64,000 nucleotides of DNA from Fen-1273 sp963748405 (GCA_963748405.1 CAVVIT010000006.1:558001-622000), one strand, 5' to 3'. Shown: positions 24,296 to 33,582, numbered from the stretch's first letter. Notes: generated from the sequence alone by a model not told the origin. Translations and numbers: made by a program.

Positions 24296-26396
24296 TGCCG
24301 ATCCCGAAGTGAAATATCGCTTCTTTGAAGGTCTGTCCGAAGAGCTGCCTCTGCGTGATCCACCTCCGCCCTTCCACCTCCCCCGGGTTATACACGCGGA
24401 ATCCCCAGTCGATGCGGAACGGGCCGAAGAACGTGTCGTACCTGATCCCGATGCCTGCGGCGATCGCCACCGTGTTGAGACTGAGATCACGCGTCTCCTG
24501 CCAGACGTTGCCGGCGTCGATGAACTGCACGAGCCAGATCTTGTCGAAAATCCCGTCCCGGAGCGACTGGAGAATGTTCGTCCGGAGCTCCAGGCTCCCC
24601 TCGAGCGAGAGGTTCCCGCCGAGCTGGGAGGCAAACGGGGAGGAACCGCCCGAAATCAGGTCGCGCGAGTTCCAGCCCCTGATGCTGTTTCCGCCTCCGG
24701 CGTAGAACCGGTGCGTCTGGGGGATGACGATGCTGGTGTCAGAGCGCGCACCGCCGTACTTGTCCTCCACTCCCCCCTTGAGCTTGAATGCGAGTATCGA
24801 GAACCTGCGGGGCGCGGCTTCCGTGTACCACCGGCCGATCAGGATCACCCTGTAAAACTGCGATATCGGCAGGCTCGGGAACACTCCCTGCAGGAGCAGC
24901 GGAAACAGCCCCGCCTCGTCGAACTCAGCCGACGTGATCGACCCTTCCGAGGGGGAAAACAGGTCATTCGTGACGTCGCGCTGCAGCGTGAACGCGAGTA
25001 TCGAGTTGAACTGCTCGGTTTGCAGGAGGAGGAGCTGCTGCTGAACGAGCGGATCATCCGAAAGCTGGTAGAACGTCGCGTTTTTCCGTGAGCTGACGGT
25101 CTCCAGCGTCCAGTCGAGAAACCCGTTCGTGTTGTCGGTGAATTTGTTCGTGAACCCGAACTTGTTCCGGAAGATGCTCTGGCGGTAGGGGATTTCCTTG
25201 TCGAGGATGTACGAAAACGACCACGAAGCCTTGATCCTGTTGCTGAAGACGTACGGCTGCACGAGCTCCGCCGTGAGGTCCAGGTTCGAGACCGCGTTCG
25301 TGTTGTTCACGTCGAAGTAGTTCGGGAACGCGCTGAGCGTCTGTGTCCGGAAGCGCAGGCGCGTCGTGAACAGGCGCGCGCCGCCGAAAAAATTCCTCTG
25401 CGTGTAGCCGAGTCCCGCTCCGAGGTTGAGCGCGCCGTTTTCGTCGCTCACGATGAGCTCCGGGCCGAGCTCGTGGCGGTCCTTCGCGCGGAACAGGATC
25501 GACGTGGGGACCGTCACCGCGGTGTCGCTCCTGCGCGGAACGATCATGTCCATCGACCGGAGATCAAAGATCCCCAGCCGGTTCAGGTTGCTGGCGCTCG
25601 CGGCGCTGTCCTCGATGCTGTACCGCTTCCCGGGGGCGTACGTGAGCTGCTGGAGAAGGATCTCGTCCGTGATGTCCTCCCGCGGCACCGGGGAGCGGAT
25701 CGAATCGATCATCTGCCGTATGGAGATCCCCCCGAAGTAGTACATCCTCCCGAGGTCGAACCGGAGGCGGACGCTGCAGTTCCCCGTGCTCGCATAGTGC
25801 ACGGCCTGGGAGCTGTCCCGGAGGTACCGGGCGTTCGGGTACCCGGTGTTCGCCAGGATCTTCAGGACGCGGACCACTTCTTCCTCCAGGAGCTGCGCGT
25901 TGTACGGATCGCCCGCGGAGATCCGGGGGGATGACTGGATGTCGGTCCAGATCGTCCCCGGCGCGTTCACGATGCCGAGGTAGAGCAGCGTGTCCACCGT
26001 CGAGCGGTAGTGCTCGCCGATCGTGATCGTGATGTCCACGCTCCCCGCCTCCGCGTGGTAGGACAGGGCGGTGTCGATCGATGCGCCGAAGAATCCCCTG
26101 TTCTCGTAATACGTCCGGAGCCGTTTCAGGTCCGCGCCCAGCGTCAGCGGGTTCAGGTATTCATCCTTCCGCCCCAGCTTCTCGCTGATCGCGTTGTGCA
26201 GGAATTTGTTCAGGAACCCGGGGGTGACGTGCGTCGTCATCTGGGAGAGGAGTTCGTTCCGGGTCAGGGCGGAATTCCCCTCGAAGGAAATCGACGTGAT
26301 CTCGAATTTTTGCGGACCGGGGAGCGTCTGGGCGGAGAGTGCGCAGGCGGCCAGGACGGCGAGCGCCGCCGCGAGAAATCCCCGCCGGGCACGCAT
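24285..26396 (-). CDS. bamA: BamA/TamA-family outer membrane protein (Omp85)
   Basis: Omp85 proteins insert beta barrels into the outer membrane. The 703 residues start with a signal peptide (MRARRGFLAAALAVLAACA, cut near LSAQ), followed by POTRA-like repeats (ITSISFEGNSALTRNELLS; LRTYYENRGFFGASIDTAL; VLKILANTGYPNARYLRDS) and a 16-strand-type barrel with the GGGNSIRGWNSR lid-loop motif (the VRGF/Y-type motif) and the C-terminal FHFGIGNAF. ATG 26396 fits the signal peptide better than the GTG at 26447. Two or three POTRA domains are plain, fewer than the five of E. coli BamA, so a TamA-like role is possible. Confidence 0.88.
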   Translation of the reverse strand: MRARRGFLAAALAVLAACALSAQTLPGPQKFEITSISFEGNSALTRNELLSQMTTHVTPGFLNKFLHNAISEKLGRKDEYLNPLTLGADLKRLRTYYENRGFFGASIDTALSYHAEAGSVDITITIGEHYRSTVDTLLYLGIVNAPGTIWTDIQSSPRISAGDPYNAQLLEEEVVRVLKILANTGYPNARYLRDSSQAVHYASTGNCSVRLRFDLGRMYYFGGISIRQMIDSIRSPVPREDITDEILLQQLTYAPGKRYSIEDSAASASNLNRLGIFDLRSMDMIVPRRSDTAVTVPTSILFRAKDRHELGPELIVSDENGALNLGAGLGYTQRNFFGGARLFTTRLRFRTQTLSAFPNYFDVNNTNAVSNLDLTAELVQPYVFSNRIKASWSFSYILDKEIPYRQSIFRNKFGFTNKFTDNTNGFLDWTLETVSSRKNATFYQLSDDPLVQQQLLLLQTEQFNSILAFTLQRDVTNDLFSPSEGSITSAEFDEAGLFPLLLQGVFPSLPISQFYRVILIGRWYTEAAPRRFSILAFKLKGGVEDKYGGARSDTSIVIPQTHRFYAGGGNSIRGWNSRDLISGGSSPFASQLGGNLSLEGSLELRTNILQSLRDGIFDKIWLVQFIDAGNVWQETRDLSLNTVAIAAGIGIRYDTFFGPFRIDWGFRVYNPGEVEGRRWITQRQLFGQTFKEAIFHFGIGNAF

Positions 26397-26486
26397 GGCC
26401 GGGCGCGCCGGGTGGGAAGAGAGGAAGGACCGTTCAGGACGGAGCACGCGTGGTGTCGGAATTCAGATGGCCGGCGACAGTGACAC

Positions 26487-26512
26487 AAAAAACCCAGCCG
26501 CACCGGCTGGGT
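26487..26512 (-). terminator. Intrinsic terminator after the M23-DUF2795 operon
   Basis: A perfect 9-bp stem (26492-26500 with 26504-26512, loop of 3) is followed on the minus strand by TTTTTT then GTGTC. It lies between the DUF2795 gene and bamA, so it should separate these two transcripts. Confidence 0.85.
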
Positions 26513-26569
26513 AGGAAAGTTACATAATTCGCGTCAGACAGTCAACGCGGCGCTCGCAGCGGCCCCCCC

Positions 26570-26782
26570 CTAATACTCCCCCTCGTCCTCGAAGAAAAAG
26601 TCCTCTCCCGTCGGATAGTCGGGCCAGATCTCCTCCATGCTCTCGTACGGTTCCTCGCTGTCCTCAAGTTCCTGCAGGTTCTCGACCACGTCGACGGGGG
26701 CTCCCGTCCTTATGGCGTAATCAACGAGCTCTTCTTTTGTCGCAGGCCAGGGAGCGTCATCCAGGTAGGATGCAAGCTCCAT
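26570..26782 (-). CDS. DUF2795-like small acidic protein
   Basis: This 70-residue protein begins ELASYLDDAPWPATKEELVDY, the pattern of DUF2795 proteins (hydrophobic start, then PATKEEL), and goes on with GAPVDVVENLQELEDSEEPYE and an acidic tail ending EDEGEY. The family's function is unknown. I chose the ATG at 26782; an in-frame TTG at 26794 overlaps the stop of the M23 gene and is closer to GAGGTGAG, so the start could be four codons earlier. It is co-transcribed with the M23 peptidase and followed by a terminator. Confidence 0.78.
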   Translation of the reverse strand: MELASYLDDAPWPATKEELVDYAIRTGAPVDVVENLQELEDSEEPYESMEEIWPDYPTGEDFFFEDEGEY

Positions 26783-26790
26783 CGTCCAGA

Positions 26791-27765
26791 TCAATTCTCA
26801 CCTCGTGTGCTCTTTGTGCTGACGAGTTCCGAGCGGTAGCGCGCCGCATCGATGTCGTCGAAGAAATAGTCAACGGGGTTCTGTTTCCTCCCCAGGTAGC
26901 GGACCTCGAAATGGAGGTGGGGGCCGCTCACTAAACCTGAACGTCCGCTTTTTGCGATGAGTTCCCCCCGCCGCACGCTCTGTCCCTCACGGACCAGCGT
27001 CCGGCTCAGGTGGGCATACAGGGAGGAGTAGCCGTAGCCGTGGTTGATTTCCACGACCATGCCGTACCCCCCGGTGGTGCGGCCGGTGAAGTGGACCACG
27101 CCGTCCCCCGCCGCGTAGACATTTGTCCCCACGTCGCTGATGATGTCTATCCCTTCATGCATTTTGTAGACATGGAGGACCGGGTGGATGCGCATCCCGA
27201 AGCTGTTGAGAGAATAGGGCCCGCTCATGGGCTTGATCGCGGGTATGTGCGCGAAGAGCCCCTTGTTGTATTCCATCCGGCGCGTGATTTCTTCGTAGCT
27301 GGCCTGCTGGAGCTTTACTTCCCGCTCCAGCTTGTCGAGCAGCGAGGCGGATCCGGAAAGCACCTCCCGGGCCTCTCCCGACAGGAACGCATTGACGGCC
27401 GGGGGCACGGAGCCGCCGATCGCCGCGGCGCGCGTATCGTCGTCGATTTTGGAAAGATCAACGGCGGTGCGGAGTTCGTTCCCCCTGTCCGAGAGTTTCT
27501 CAAGCGCCTTCTGGACCACGGAGATCTTGTCGCCCAGCTGTCGTACCTGGTCTTTCAGTATCCTGTTTTCCGCCGTCAGCATCGACATCCTGTCGATGCC
27601 GAGACCGAGGATGTCGCCGCCGATGTGATTCAGGAAGAGGAGTGCACAGATGATGCCCAGCCCCGCGACCGCCCCGAAGCCAAGGACTTTGGATTTGAAG
27701 TGGCGGACTTCCTTCAGGTCGAGCGACCTGTGTGAGAACACATAAAATTTCGTATGGCGCAGCAT
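26791..27765 (-). CDS. M23 family metallopeptidase, membrane-anchored
   Basis: This 324-residue protein is a LytM-type peptidoglycan endopeptidase or activator. A basic N-terminus is followed by one membrane helix (FGAVAGLGIICALLFLN), a coiled-coil stretch (ENRILKDQVRQLGDK and on), and a C-terminal M23 domain. The zinc ligands are present: HEGIDI (H and D) and HLHFEVRY, so it is probably active. The start ATG 27765 has AGAGG 8 bp upstream; the in-frame GTG at 27774 overlaps that site. It has its own strong promoter although it lies downstream of hprK. Confidence 0.9.
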   Translation of the reverse strand: MLRHTKFYVFSHRSLDLKEVRHFKSKVLGFGAVAGLGIICALLFLNHIGGDILGLGIDRMSMLTAENRILKDQVRQLGDKISVVQKALEKLSDRGNELRTAVDLSKIDDDTRAAAIGGSVPPAVNAFLSGEAREVLSGSASLLDKLEREVKLQQASYEEITRRMEYNKGLFAHIPAIKPMSGPYSLNSFGMRIHPVLHVYKMHEGIDIISDVGTNVYAAGDGVVHFTGRTTGGYGMVVEINHGYGYSSLYAHLSRTLVREGQSVRRGELIAKSGRSGLVSGPHLHFEVRYLGRKQNPVDYFFDDIDAARYRSELVSTKSTRGEN

Positions 27766-27888
27766 GGTCGACACCTCTAAAAAACTGGAGAGAGCGGACT
27801 TTATGCATGAAACCTATCTGTCATACGGCGAACAACGTGTAGAGACACTCCTCCCTCTCCGCACGGATTATTCGCAAAATACGGTGGA

Positions 27889-27917
27889 AGTATAGAGAAT
27901 TATCGGTGTGATGTCAA
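27889..27917 (-). promoter_or_regulatory. Strong sigma70-like promoter of the M23 gene
   Basis: TTGACA (27917-27912) and TATACT (27894-27889) on the minus strand, 17 bp apart, form nearly the perfect consensus. Start near 27882 gives a leader of about 115 nt before the peptidase ATG. Confidence 0.8.
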
Positions 27918-27954
27918 GAAGTTTCTTCCTGAACGCATTTTTTGTTGCCCCGTG

Positions 27955-28962
27955 TCACTCGAAATCGTGCTCGAAATAGTTGATGGCACGGCTCCCCTTT
28001 TTCTTCTGGCCGATAACCCCCTCGAGGCGTTTGGAGAACTCCCTGGCGGCGTCGTACCCGTAGTGCCTGAGCAGGTAGTTGAGTGAAATGACTTCGGTTA
28101 TGACGGTGACGTTCTTTCCGGGGAAAATGGGCAGTTTCACGAGAGGAACATCGACGTCCAGGAGCGTCATCGTGACGTCGTCAAGCCCGGTCCGCGTGTA
28201 ATCCCTGTCGGGCTTCCATTCCTCAAGTTCCACGACGATTTCGACCCTTTTCTGGTACCGGATCGCCCTGATCCCGAACATGCTTCTGACGTCGATCAGA
28301 CCGAGCCCCCTGATTTCCATGAAATGCTTCACGAGGTCGGTCCCGGCACCCATGAGTATTCCCTCCCCTTTCCGCGTCACCATGACGACGTCGTCGGCGA
28401 CGAGCCGGTGCCCCCGTTCGATGAGGTCAAGCGCGATCTCGCTTTTCCCGATCCCGGAACGGCCGGTGAGGAGCACCCCCACGCCGTAGCAGTCGACGAG
28501 CGAGCCGTGGACGACGATCTGCGGTGAAAACTGGTCATCCAGAAAATCCGCGAGGAAATAGGAGATCTTCGTCGTTTCGAACGGCGTGCCGAACACCGGT
28601 ATGTTCTTCGCGGCGGCGGCCTGCAGCAGGTCGTCGGAGACCACGTTCCCGTTCGTCAGGATCACGCAGGGGATCTTGAACTCGAGGAGTGCGGTGAACG
28701 AGGCCGTGCGCTGGGGAGGGCGGAGCGAATTCAGGTAGCGGATCTCCGTGTTGCCCATGAGCTGCACGCGGTCGTAGGTGAACAGCTCCACGTACCCCGC
28801 CAGGGCGAGCCCGGGCCGGTTCAGGTTCCTGTCCCTGATCTGGTTGTCGAACCCGTTCTCGCCGTTGAGCTGTTTCAGCTTGAACCGTTCGTGCGTCTGT
28901 TCGTACAGGAATCCGACGGTGATGCTCTTCTTGCGCGTTTCGCGCGTGCGGTCGTTCTTCAT
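27955..28962 (-). CDS. hprK: HPr kinase/phosphorylase
   Basis: HprK phosphorylates and dephosphorylates the regulatory serine of HPr-like proteins. The 335-residue protein has an N-terminal domain ending FGTPFETTKISYFL, the P-loop GRSGIGKSE (residues 167-175), the HPrK signature EIRGLGLIDVRSMFG and the C-terminal VTVITEVISLNYLLRHYGYD. The usual HPr, EI and EII genes of a sugar PTS are absent here, as in many Bacteroidota and Chlorobiota where an incomplete system controls other processes. It follows hpf by 43 bp, a common pairing. Confidence 0.95.
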   Translation of the reverse strand: MKNDRTRETRKKSITVGFLYEQTHERFKLKQLNGENGFDNQIRDRNLNRPGLALAGYVELFTYDRVQLMGNTEIRYLNSLRPPQRTASFTALLEFKIPCVILTNGNVVSDDLLQAAAAKNIPVFGTPFETTKISYFLADFLDDQFSPQIVVHGSLVDCYGVGVLLTGRSGIGKSEIALDLIERGHRLVADDVVMVTRKGEGILMGAGTDLVKHFMEIRGLGLIDVRSMFGIRAIRYQKRVEIVVELEEWKPDRDYTRTGLDDVTMTLLDVDVPLVKLPIFPGKNVTVITEVISLNYLLRHYGYDAAREFSKRLEGVIGQKKKGSRAINYFEHDFE

Positions 28963-29005
28963 CGGGGCTCCTCTGTTCGGGCGGCCACGTCCTGTCCGGC
29001 GGAAT

Positions 29006-29338
29006 TCACACTTTCTCCTTGATCTCGCGCACCTTCCCCTTGTCCTTGCTCCGCCGCTTCGTCTTGTACTTCGCGAGCTGCATCGCGAGCTTTTCCCCCG
29101 TCGCGTCGATGGACTTGATGAAGTCCTCGGATTTGTCCCGGGCGGAAAGGACGGCCCGGTGGACGTGGACGTTGATTTCCGCCATCTTGACGCTCTTGGT
29201 CACGCGTTCGTAGCTCAGGATGATCTCGGCGCTCACGATGCCGTCGTAGAACCTGTCCAGTTTCTTCACCGTCTCCACGGCGTGTTCCTTGATGTCCGGG
29301 TGAGCCCGGAACCGGCGCGCGGTAAACTTGACGTTCAT
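29006..29338 (-). CDS. hpf: Ribosome hibernation promoting factor (short form)
   Basis: HPF binds the 30S decoding region in stationary phase and promotes inactive ribosome dimers or protects 70S. The 110-residue protein has the typical beta-alpha-beta pattern: MNVKFTARRFRAHPDIKEHA, VKKLDRFYDGIVSAEIILSY, INVHVHRAVLSARDKSEDF, AIDxxGEKL-like ATGEKLAMQLAKYK and a basic tail. It lacks the C-terminal dimerisation domain, so it is a short HPF. The ATG 29338 is preceded by AGGAGT. It is between an Xer recombinase and hprK. Confidence 0.92.
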   Translation of the reverse strand: MNVKFTARRFRAHPDIKEHAVETVKKLDRFYDGIVSAEIILSYERVTKSVKMAEINVHVHRAVLSARDKSEDFIKSIDATGEKLAMQLAKYKTKRRSKDKGKVREIKEKV

Positions 29339-29373
29339 GGCCTGACTCCTCTCATTGAACATGCAGAGCGCAC

Positions 29374-30273
29374 TCAGGACGCCTTCGGATGGGCCTGAGC
29401 GTAGACTTTGCGAAGGTGTTCGACGCTGACGTGCGTGTACATCTGTGTGGTGGACAGGCTTTCGTGCCCGAGGAGCTCCTTCACCGCCCGCAGGTCGGCC
29501 CCCCGGTTGAGAAGGTGCGTGGCGAACGTGTGCCTGAGGACGTGAGGGCTCCGTTTCTCGATTTCCGATACCATCCCGATATACCTGTTCATGAGCCTGT
29601 TGACGACCTTCGGGCTCATCGGCTTGCCGTGCGAGGAGAGAAAAGCGTTGGACGGTCTCTCCCCCCGGGACGCAAGCTCCGGCCGCACGGCGATGTACGC
29701 CTGAAGCGCCGAGCGCGCCCGGCTGCCGAACGGGATGATCCTCTGTTTGCTCCCCTTGCCGGTGACCTTGATGGTCCCGTTGTCGAAATCGATATCGGCA
29801 AGCCGGAGCGCGATGAGCTCCGAAAGCCGGATCCCGGCGCTGTACAGGATCTCCAGGAGCGCGGCGTCGCGCGCGCCCTCCGTCGTCGACCGGTCCGGCT
29901 GTTCCATAAGCCGCGCAACGCACCGCTCGTCGAGCGTCCTGGGCAGCCGCCGCTCGAGCTTCGGCGAAACGACGGTGGCCGCCGGGTTGGACTCGACGAG
30001 GTGCATCTTCCTGAGGTAGCGGAAGAAGGATTTCAGGCAGGCGAGCTTCCGGGCGATGCTTCTGGAGGCGAATGCGCCGTCGTGAAGCCAGGCGAGAAAC
30101 CGGCGTATCGCCCTGCGGTCCACCCCCGCGGGGGTCATCACACGCCCGGGGAACTCCGACTCCCAGAACGCGAGGAACTCCCGCAGATCGCATTCGTATG
30201 CCGCCACGGTGTGCGGCGAGTAATTCCGCGCATCGCGAAGGTAATCGAGGAATGCCCTGATATGGTTCTGCAT
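29374..30273 (-). CDS. Tyrosine recombinase XerC/XerD type
   Basis: Xer recombinases resolve chromosome dimers at dif. The 299 residues have an N-terminal SAM-like DNA-binding domain (AFLDYLRDARNYSPHTVAAYE) and a catalytic domain with all active residues: R in YSAGIRLSELIAL, K in VTGKGSKQR, HxxR in HVLRHTFATHLL, H in LLGHESLSTTQ and the nucleophile Y in MYTHV. Length matches XerC/XerD and there is no sign of an integrated element, so it is the housekeeping enzyme. ATG 30273 starts the SAM domain; a longer frame overlaps topA antiphase. Whether XerC or XerD is undecided. Confidence 0.92.
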   Translation of the reverse strand: MQNHIRAFLDYLRDARNYSPHTVAAYECDLREFLAFWESEFPGRVMTPAGVDRRAIRRFLAWLHDGAFASRSIARKLACLKSFFRYLRKMHLVESNPAATVVSPKLERRLPRTLDERCVARLMEQPDRSTTEGARDAALLEILYSAGIRLSELIALRLADIDFDNGTIKVTGKGSKQRIIPFGSRARSALQAYIAVRPELASRGERPSNAFLSSHGKPMSPKVVNRLMNRYIGMVSEIEKRSPHVLRHTFATHLLNRGADLRAVKELLGHESLSTTQMYTHVSVEHLRKVYAQAHPKAS

Positions 30274-30323
30274 GTGGTCCGGACCGGGTCGGGGAGCGGC
30301 GTCGGATGCCCCGGGGGCGGGAT

Positions 30324-32687
30324 TCAGCCCGCCGCCTGCTGGACTTCTTCCCGTGCAACCTCCGCTTTGCAGCTGGGGCAGAGAAGATACTCTCCGCGGC
30401 TCTGGTTGTACTTGATGACCATATAGGGATTGCCGCACGTGTCGCACGCGCGCGCAACCGGCTTATCCCACGACGCGAAGTCGCAGTCGGGATACCTGGA
30501 GCAGCCGTAGAAGACGCGCTTCCGCTTCGTCTTTCTCTCGATCACGTCGCCGGTCGTGCATTTCGGACACTTGACGCCGATGGAGAGCGGGCGGGTGTTC
30601 TTGCACGTCGGATAATTGGAGCATCCCAGGAACGCGCCGAACCGCCCTCCCTTGACGACCATATCTCCGCCGCAGAGGTCGCATTTGATGCCGACGGCGT
30701 GCGCCGCGAGCGCGGCTTCCGAGGGAAGGGGTTTCGTGTTCTTGCACGAGGGATAGCCGCTGCAGGCCATGAAGCGCCCGTTCCGTCCCCACTTGATGAT
30801 CATCGGTTTCCCGCACAGGTCGCACTTCTCGTCCGTCGGCTCCTGGAGCGATTTCTTGATCGCCGCGCTGTTCTTGTCCACCCCCTCCAGGTCGTGGATG
30901 AAGGGATGATAGAAATCCTCCATCACGCGGATGTACGTCTGCTTTCCCGAGGCGATCGTATCGAGCTCCTCCTCCATCTTCGCCGTGAACTCCACGTTAA
31001 AGAGATGGGGGAAATTCTGCACGAGGATCCGGTTGACGGCGATCCCCAGGTCCGTCGGATAAAGACGGCGGTCCCGCTGTTCGACATACTTGCGCGCCTG
31101 GATGGTGTCGACGATGAGCGCATAGGTGCTCGGCCGCCCGATCCCCAGGGCCTCCAGCTCCTTGACGAGGCTCGACTCGGTGAACCGGCCCGGCGGTTTG
31201 GTGAAATGCTGGTTCGGGATGACGTTCAGCAGCGTCGCCGTCTCGTCCACCCTCAAGTTCGCCGGGAGCTTCGACACGGGATCCTCATCGTCGGCGGTCT
31301 TGTCCGCCTCGTCCGCGATGTCGTCGTACACCTGGAGGAACCCCCTGAACTGAGGGATCGAATCGGTCGCCCGGAAGACGTACTCTCCCCCGCGGACGTC
31401 CACCGTCGTCTGTTCGAACACCGCGGCGCTCATCTGGCACGCGAGGAAGCGGTTCCAGATCAGCTCGTACAGGTCGAACATTTCCTTGTCCAGGTATTTC
31501 CTGACCGCCTTCGGCGAATGCTTCATCGACGTGGGGCGGATTGCCTCGTGGGCGTCCTGCGATGATTTCCCCTTTTTGAACACCCGGGGCTCGGGCGGCA
31601 GGTATTCCTTCCCGTAGTTTTCGTAGATGAACGTCCGGACCTCGGCCACGGCGTCGTCGGAAAGGCGCGTGGAGTCCGTCCGCATGTACGTGATGAGACC
31701 CACCCTCCCCTCCTCGCCGAGCTCGATTCCCTCGTAGAGTTTCTGGGCCAGCATCATCGTTCTCTTGGCGTGGAATCGGAGCCGGCGGGCCGACTCCTGC
31801 TGGAGCGTGCTCGTAATGAACGGGGCGCCCGGGTTTCTCCGGACGGGCTTCTTCTGGATGTCGGCGATCGCGAACGTCTGGCGGCGGATGTCGTTCACGT
31901 ATCCTTCCGCCGTCGTCCCGTTGCCGATCACCGGATCGCTCCCGGCGACCTTGAACAGCTTGGCGAAGAACGGCTCGTCCGAGGCCGTGCGGAATTCGCC
32001 GATGATCGACCAGTACTCGTCGGGGATGAACGACGTCACCGCCTCCTCGCGCTCGCAGATCAGCCGGACGGCGACCGACTGGACGCGCCCGGCCGAAAGC
32101 CCGTAGAAAACGGTCTTCCAGACGAAGGGGGACACCTTGTAGCCCACGAGCCGGTCCATGACCCGGCGCGCCTGCTGGGAATCCACGAGGTTCTGGTCCA
32201 CTTTCGTCGGGTGCTTCATCGCCTCGGTGATCCCGCGCTCGGTGATCTCGTTGAACATCACGCGGTACACGTTCCCGTTGTCCGGCTCGACCTCCCGGGC
32301 GATGTGCCAGGCGATCGCCTCCCCCTCGCGGTCGGGATCGGTCGCAAGGTACACGGCCTTCGCCCCGACGGCGTGGGCGCGGAGACGGGCGATCACCTCG
32401 TCCTTCCCTTTGATGGTCTCGTACTCGGGGACGAACCCGTGCTCGACGTCGATGCCGATCTTGCTTTTCGGAAGATTCTTGATGTGACCGACGGAGGCCT
32501 CGACAAGGAAATCCTTCCCGAGGTACTTGTTGATCGTCTTCGCCTTGGCGGGCGATTCGACGATGATGAGCGACTTCCCCGTCGCGTCCGCCGACGGCGC
32601 GGACTTCCTCGCTTTACGCTTCGCCGGAGCCACCTTCACTTCGGGGCCTCCCTCCGCGCTCGCCGCCGCTTTTCGTTTCGTGGCCAT
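30324..32687 (-). CDS. topA: DNA topoisomerase I
   Basis: TopA relaxes negative supercoils. The 787 residues have a basic N-terminal tail (KRKAAASAEGG to about 40), the Toprim domain (LIIVESPAKAKTINKYLG; DPDREGEAIAWHIA), the active Tyr in GLITYMRTDSTRLS, and four C-terminal zinc modules, three of the form CxxC...GCSxYPxC (starting near CDLCGKPM, CDLCGGDM, CPKCTTGD) and a last CDTCGNPY...CPSC. Its ATG touches the smg stop (TGATG). The smg-topA neighbourhood is old and widespread. Nothing is missing. Confidence 0.96.
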   Translation of the reverse strand: MATKRKAAASAEGGPEVKVAPAKRKARKSAPSADATGKSLIIVESPAKAKTINKYLGKDFLVEASVGHIKNLPKSKIGIDVEHGFVPEYETIKGKDEVIARLRAHAVGAKAVYLATDPDREGEAIAWHIAREVEPDNGNVYRVMFNEITERGITEAMKHPTKVDQNLVDSQQARRVMDRLVGYKVSPFVWKTVFYGLSAGRVQSVAVRLICEREEAVTSFIPDEYWSIIGEFRTASDEPFFAKLFKVAGSDPVIGNGTTAEGYVNDIRRQTFAIADIQKKPVRRNPGAPFITSTLQQESARRLRFHAKRTMMLAQKLYEGIELGEEGRVGLITYMRTDSTRLSDDAVAEVRTFIYENYGKEYLPPEPRVFKKGKSSQDAHEAIRPTSMKHSPKAVRKYLDKEMFDLYELIWNRFLACQMSAAVFEQTTVDVRGGEYVFRATDSIPQFRGFLQVYDDIADEADKTADDEDPVSKLPANLRVDETATLLNVIPNQHFTKPPGRFTESSLVKELEALGIGRPSTYALIVDTIQARKYVEQRDRRLYPTDLGIAVNRILVQNFPHLFNVEFTAKMEEELDTIASGKQTYIRVMEDFYHPFIHDLEGVDKNSAAIKKSLQEPTDEKCDLCGKPMIIKWGRNGRFMACSGYPSCKNTKPLPSEAALAAHAVGIKCDLCGGDMVVKGGRFGAFLGCSNYPTCKNTRPLSIGVKCPKCTTGDVIERKTKRKRVFYGCSRYPDCDFASWDKPVARACDTCGNPYMVIKYNQSRGEYLLCPSCKAEVAREEVQQAAG

Positions 32688-33145
32688 CAGTGAATGGTGT
32701 CCCCGCTAGTGAGCATCGAACGGTTCCCTGTGGGATCGTCCCCTCCCCGGGCGAACAAAACGGAGGCGACGATTTCCCGGAGATCCGGCACGGAAAGCTT
32801 CTCATACCCGGCCATCATCGCCCGCTCGATGACGGTCTCAAAGTCCTTCTCGTCGAGAAGCCCGAGCTCCCTCAATTGTATCAGGTAGCCCTGGCTCTCG
32901 GTCGCGAGGACCGCTTTCTCCGCGTCGTGAAGCACGCGGCGCGAGCCCTCGCCCGCACGGGCGCTCATTGCCGGGCGCTGCTGGTTCAGCTCGCTGTTTT
33001 CGTAAATCCAGCTGAACGCGGCGCTGATCTCCGACTGTGTGTAGCCCCGGGTCTTCAGGTCGGTCAGATCGATGTCGCTGATCCGCTTGTTATCCTGCAT
33101 CTCCGACATGATGTAGATCAGGAGCTCGACGACTTTTTCCTTCAT
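32687..33145 (-). CDS. smg: DUF494/Smg family protein
   Basis: This 152-residue protein matches Smg/DUF494: MKEKVVELLIYIMSEMQDN, the helical DLKTRGYTQSEISAAFSWI, and the C-terminal GLLDEKDFETVIERAMM and DLREIVASVLFA. Function is not established; the gene accompanies topA and dprA in many bacteria. It overlaps ybeY by 4 bp upstream and the topA start by 1 bp downstream, so the three are tightly coupled. Confidence 0.9.
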   Translation of the reverse strand: MKEKVVELLIYIMSEMQDNKRISDIDLTDLKTRGYTQSEISAAFSWIYENSELNQQRPAMSARAGEGSRRVLHDAEKAVLATESQGYLIQLRELGLLDEKDFETVIERAMMAGYEKLSVPDLREIVASVLFARGGDDPTGNRSMLTSGDTIH

Positions 33146-33582
33146 GTTCCCGACATCTCCCTCCCGGACGCGAGGGCCGCCACGTAGCGGTCCTCCCTCC
33201 GTTTCATCAGGCGCGCCTGCGGCGCGGTCCTGTCGTCATACCCGAACAGGTGGAGCGCCCCGTGCACCACGAGACGCGAGACTTCGCTGCGAAACGTCAC
33301 TCCGTAGTCAGCGGCCTGCGACCGGGCCCTGTCCAGATTGACGTAGATTTCTCCTTCAATCCTGCGGCCTTCCCCCAGGGGAAAGCTGATGACGTCCGTG
33401 GTCCCCGGGTGCCCCAGGAACCGCCGGTTCATTCTTGCCGACGTCCTGTTTCCCACGAACACGACGCTCAGGGCCGCCGAGGTCCGCCGTTCGCCGCGGG
33501 CCACGCACCGGATTGCGGCGAGGGCCCCGGCCCGGGGACACCGTACCCGCGGGTGCGCATTGAACACCGCCACGTCGATCAC
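33142..33582 (-). CDS. ybeY: Endoribonuclease YbeY
   Basis: YbeY is a metal-dependent RNase for 16S rRNA 3' maturation and ribosome quality control. The 146-residue protein has FLGHPGTTDVISFPL and HGALHLFGYDDRT. The family's third metal ligand His (HGxLHxxGYDH) is Asp here; I recall that Bacteroidota YbeY proteins often have GYxD, so this looks like a lineage form and not a broken site. It overlaps the upstream unknown gene and smg, each by 4 bp (ATGA). Confidence 0.92.
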   Translation of the reverse strand: MIDVAVFNAHPRVRCPRAGALAAIRCVARGERRTSAALSVVFVGNRTSARMNRRFLGHPGTTDVISFPLGEGRRIEGEIYVNLDRARSQAADYGVTFRSEVSRLVVHGALHLFGYDDRTAPQARLMKRREDRYVAALASGREMSGT

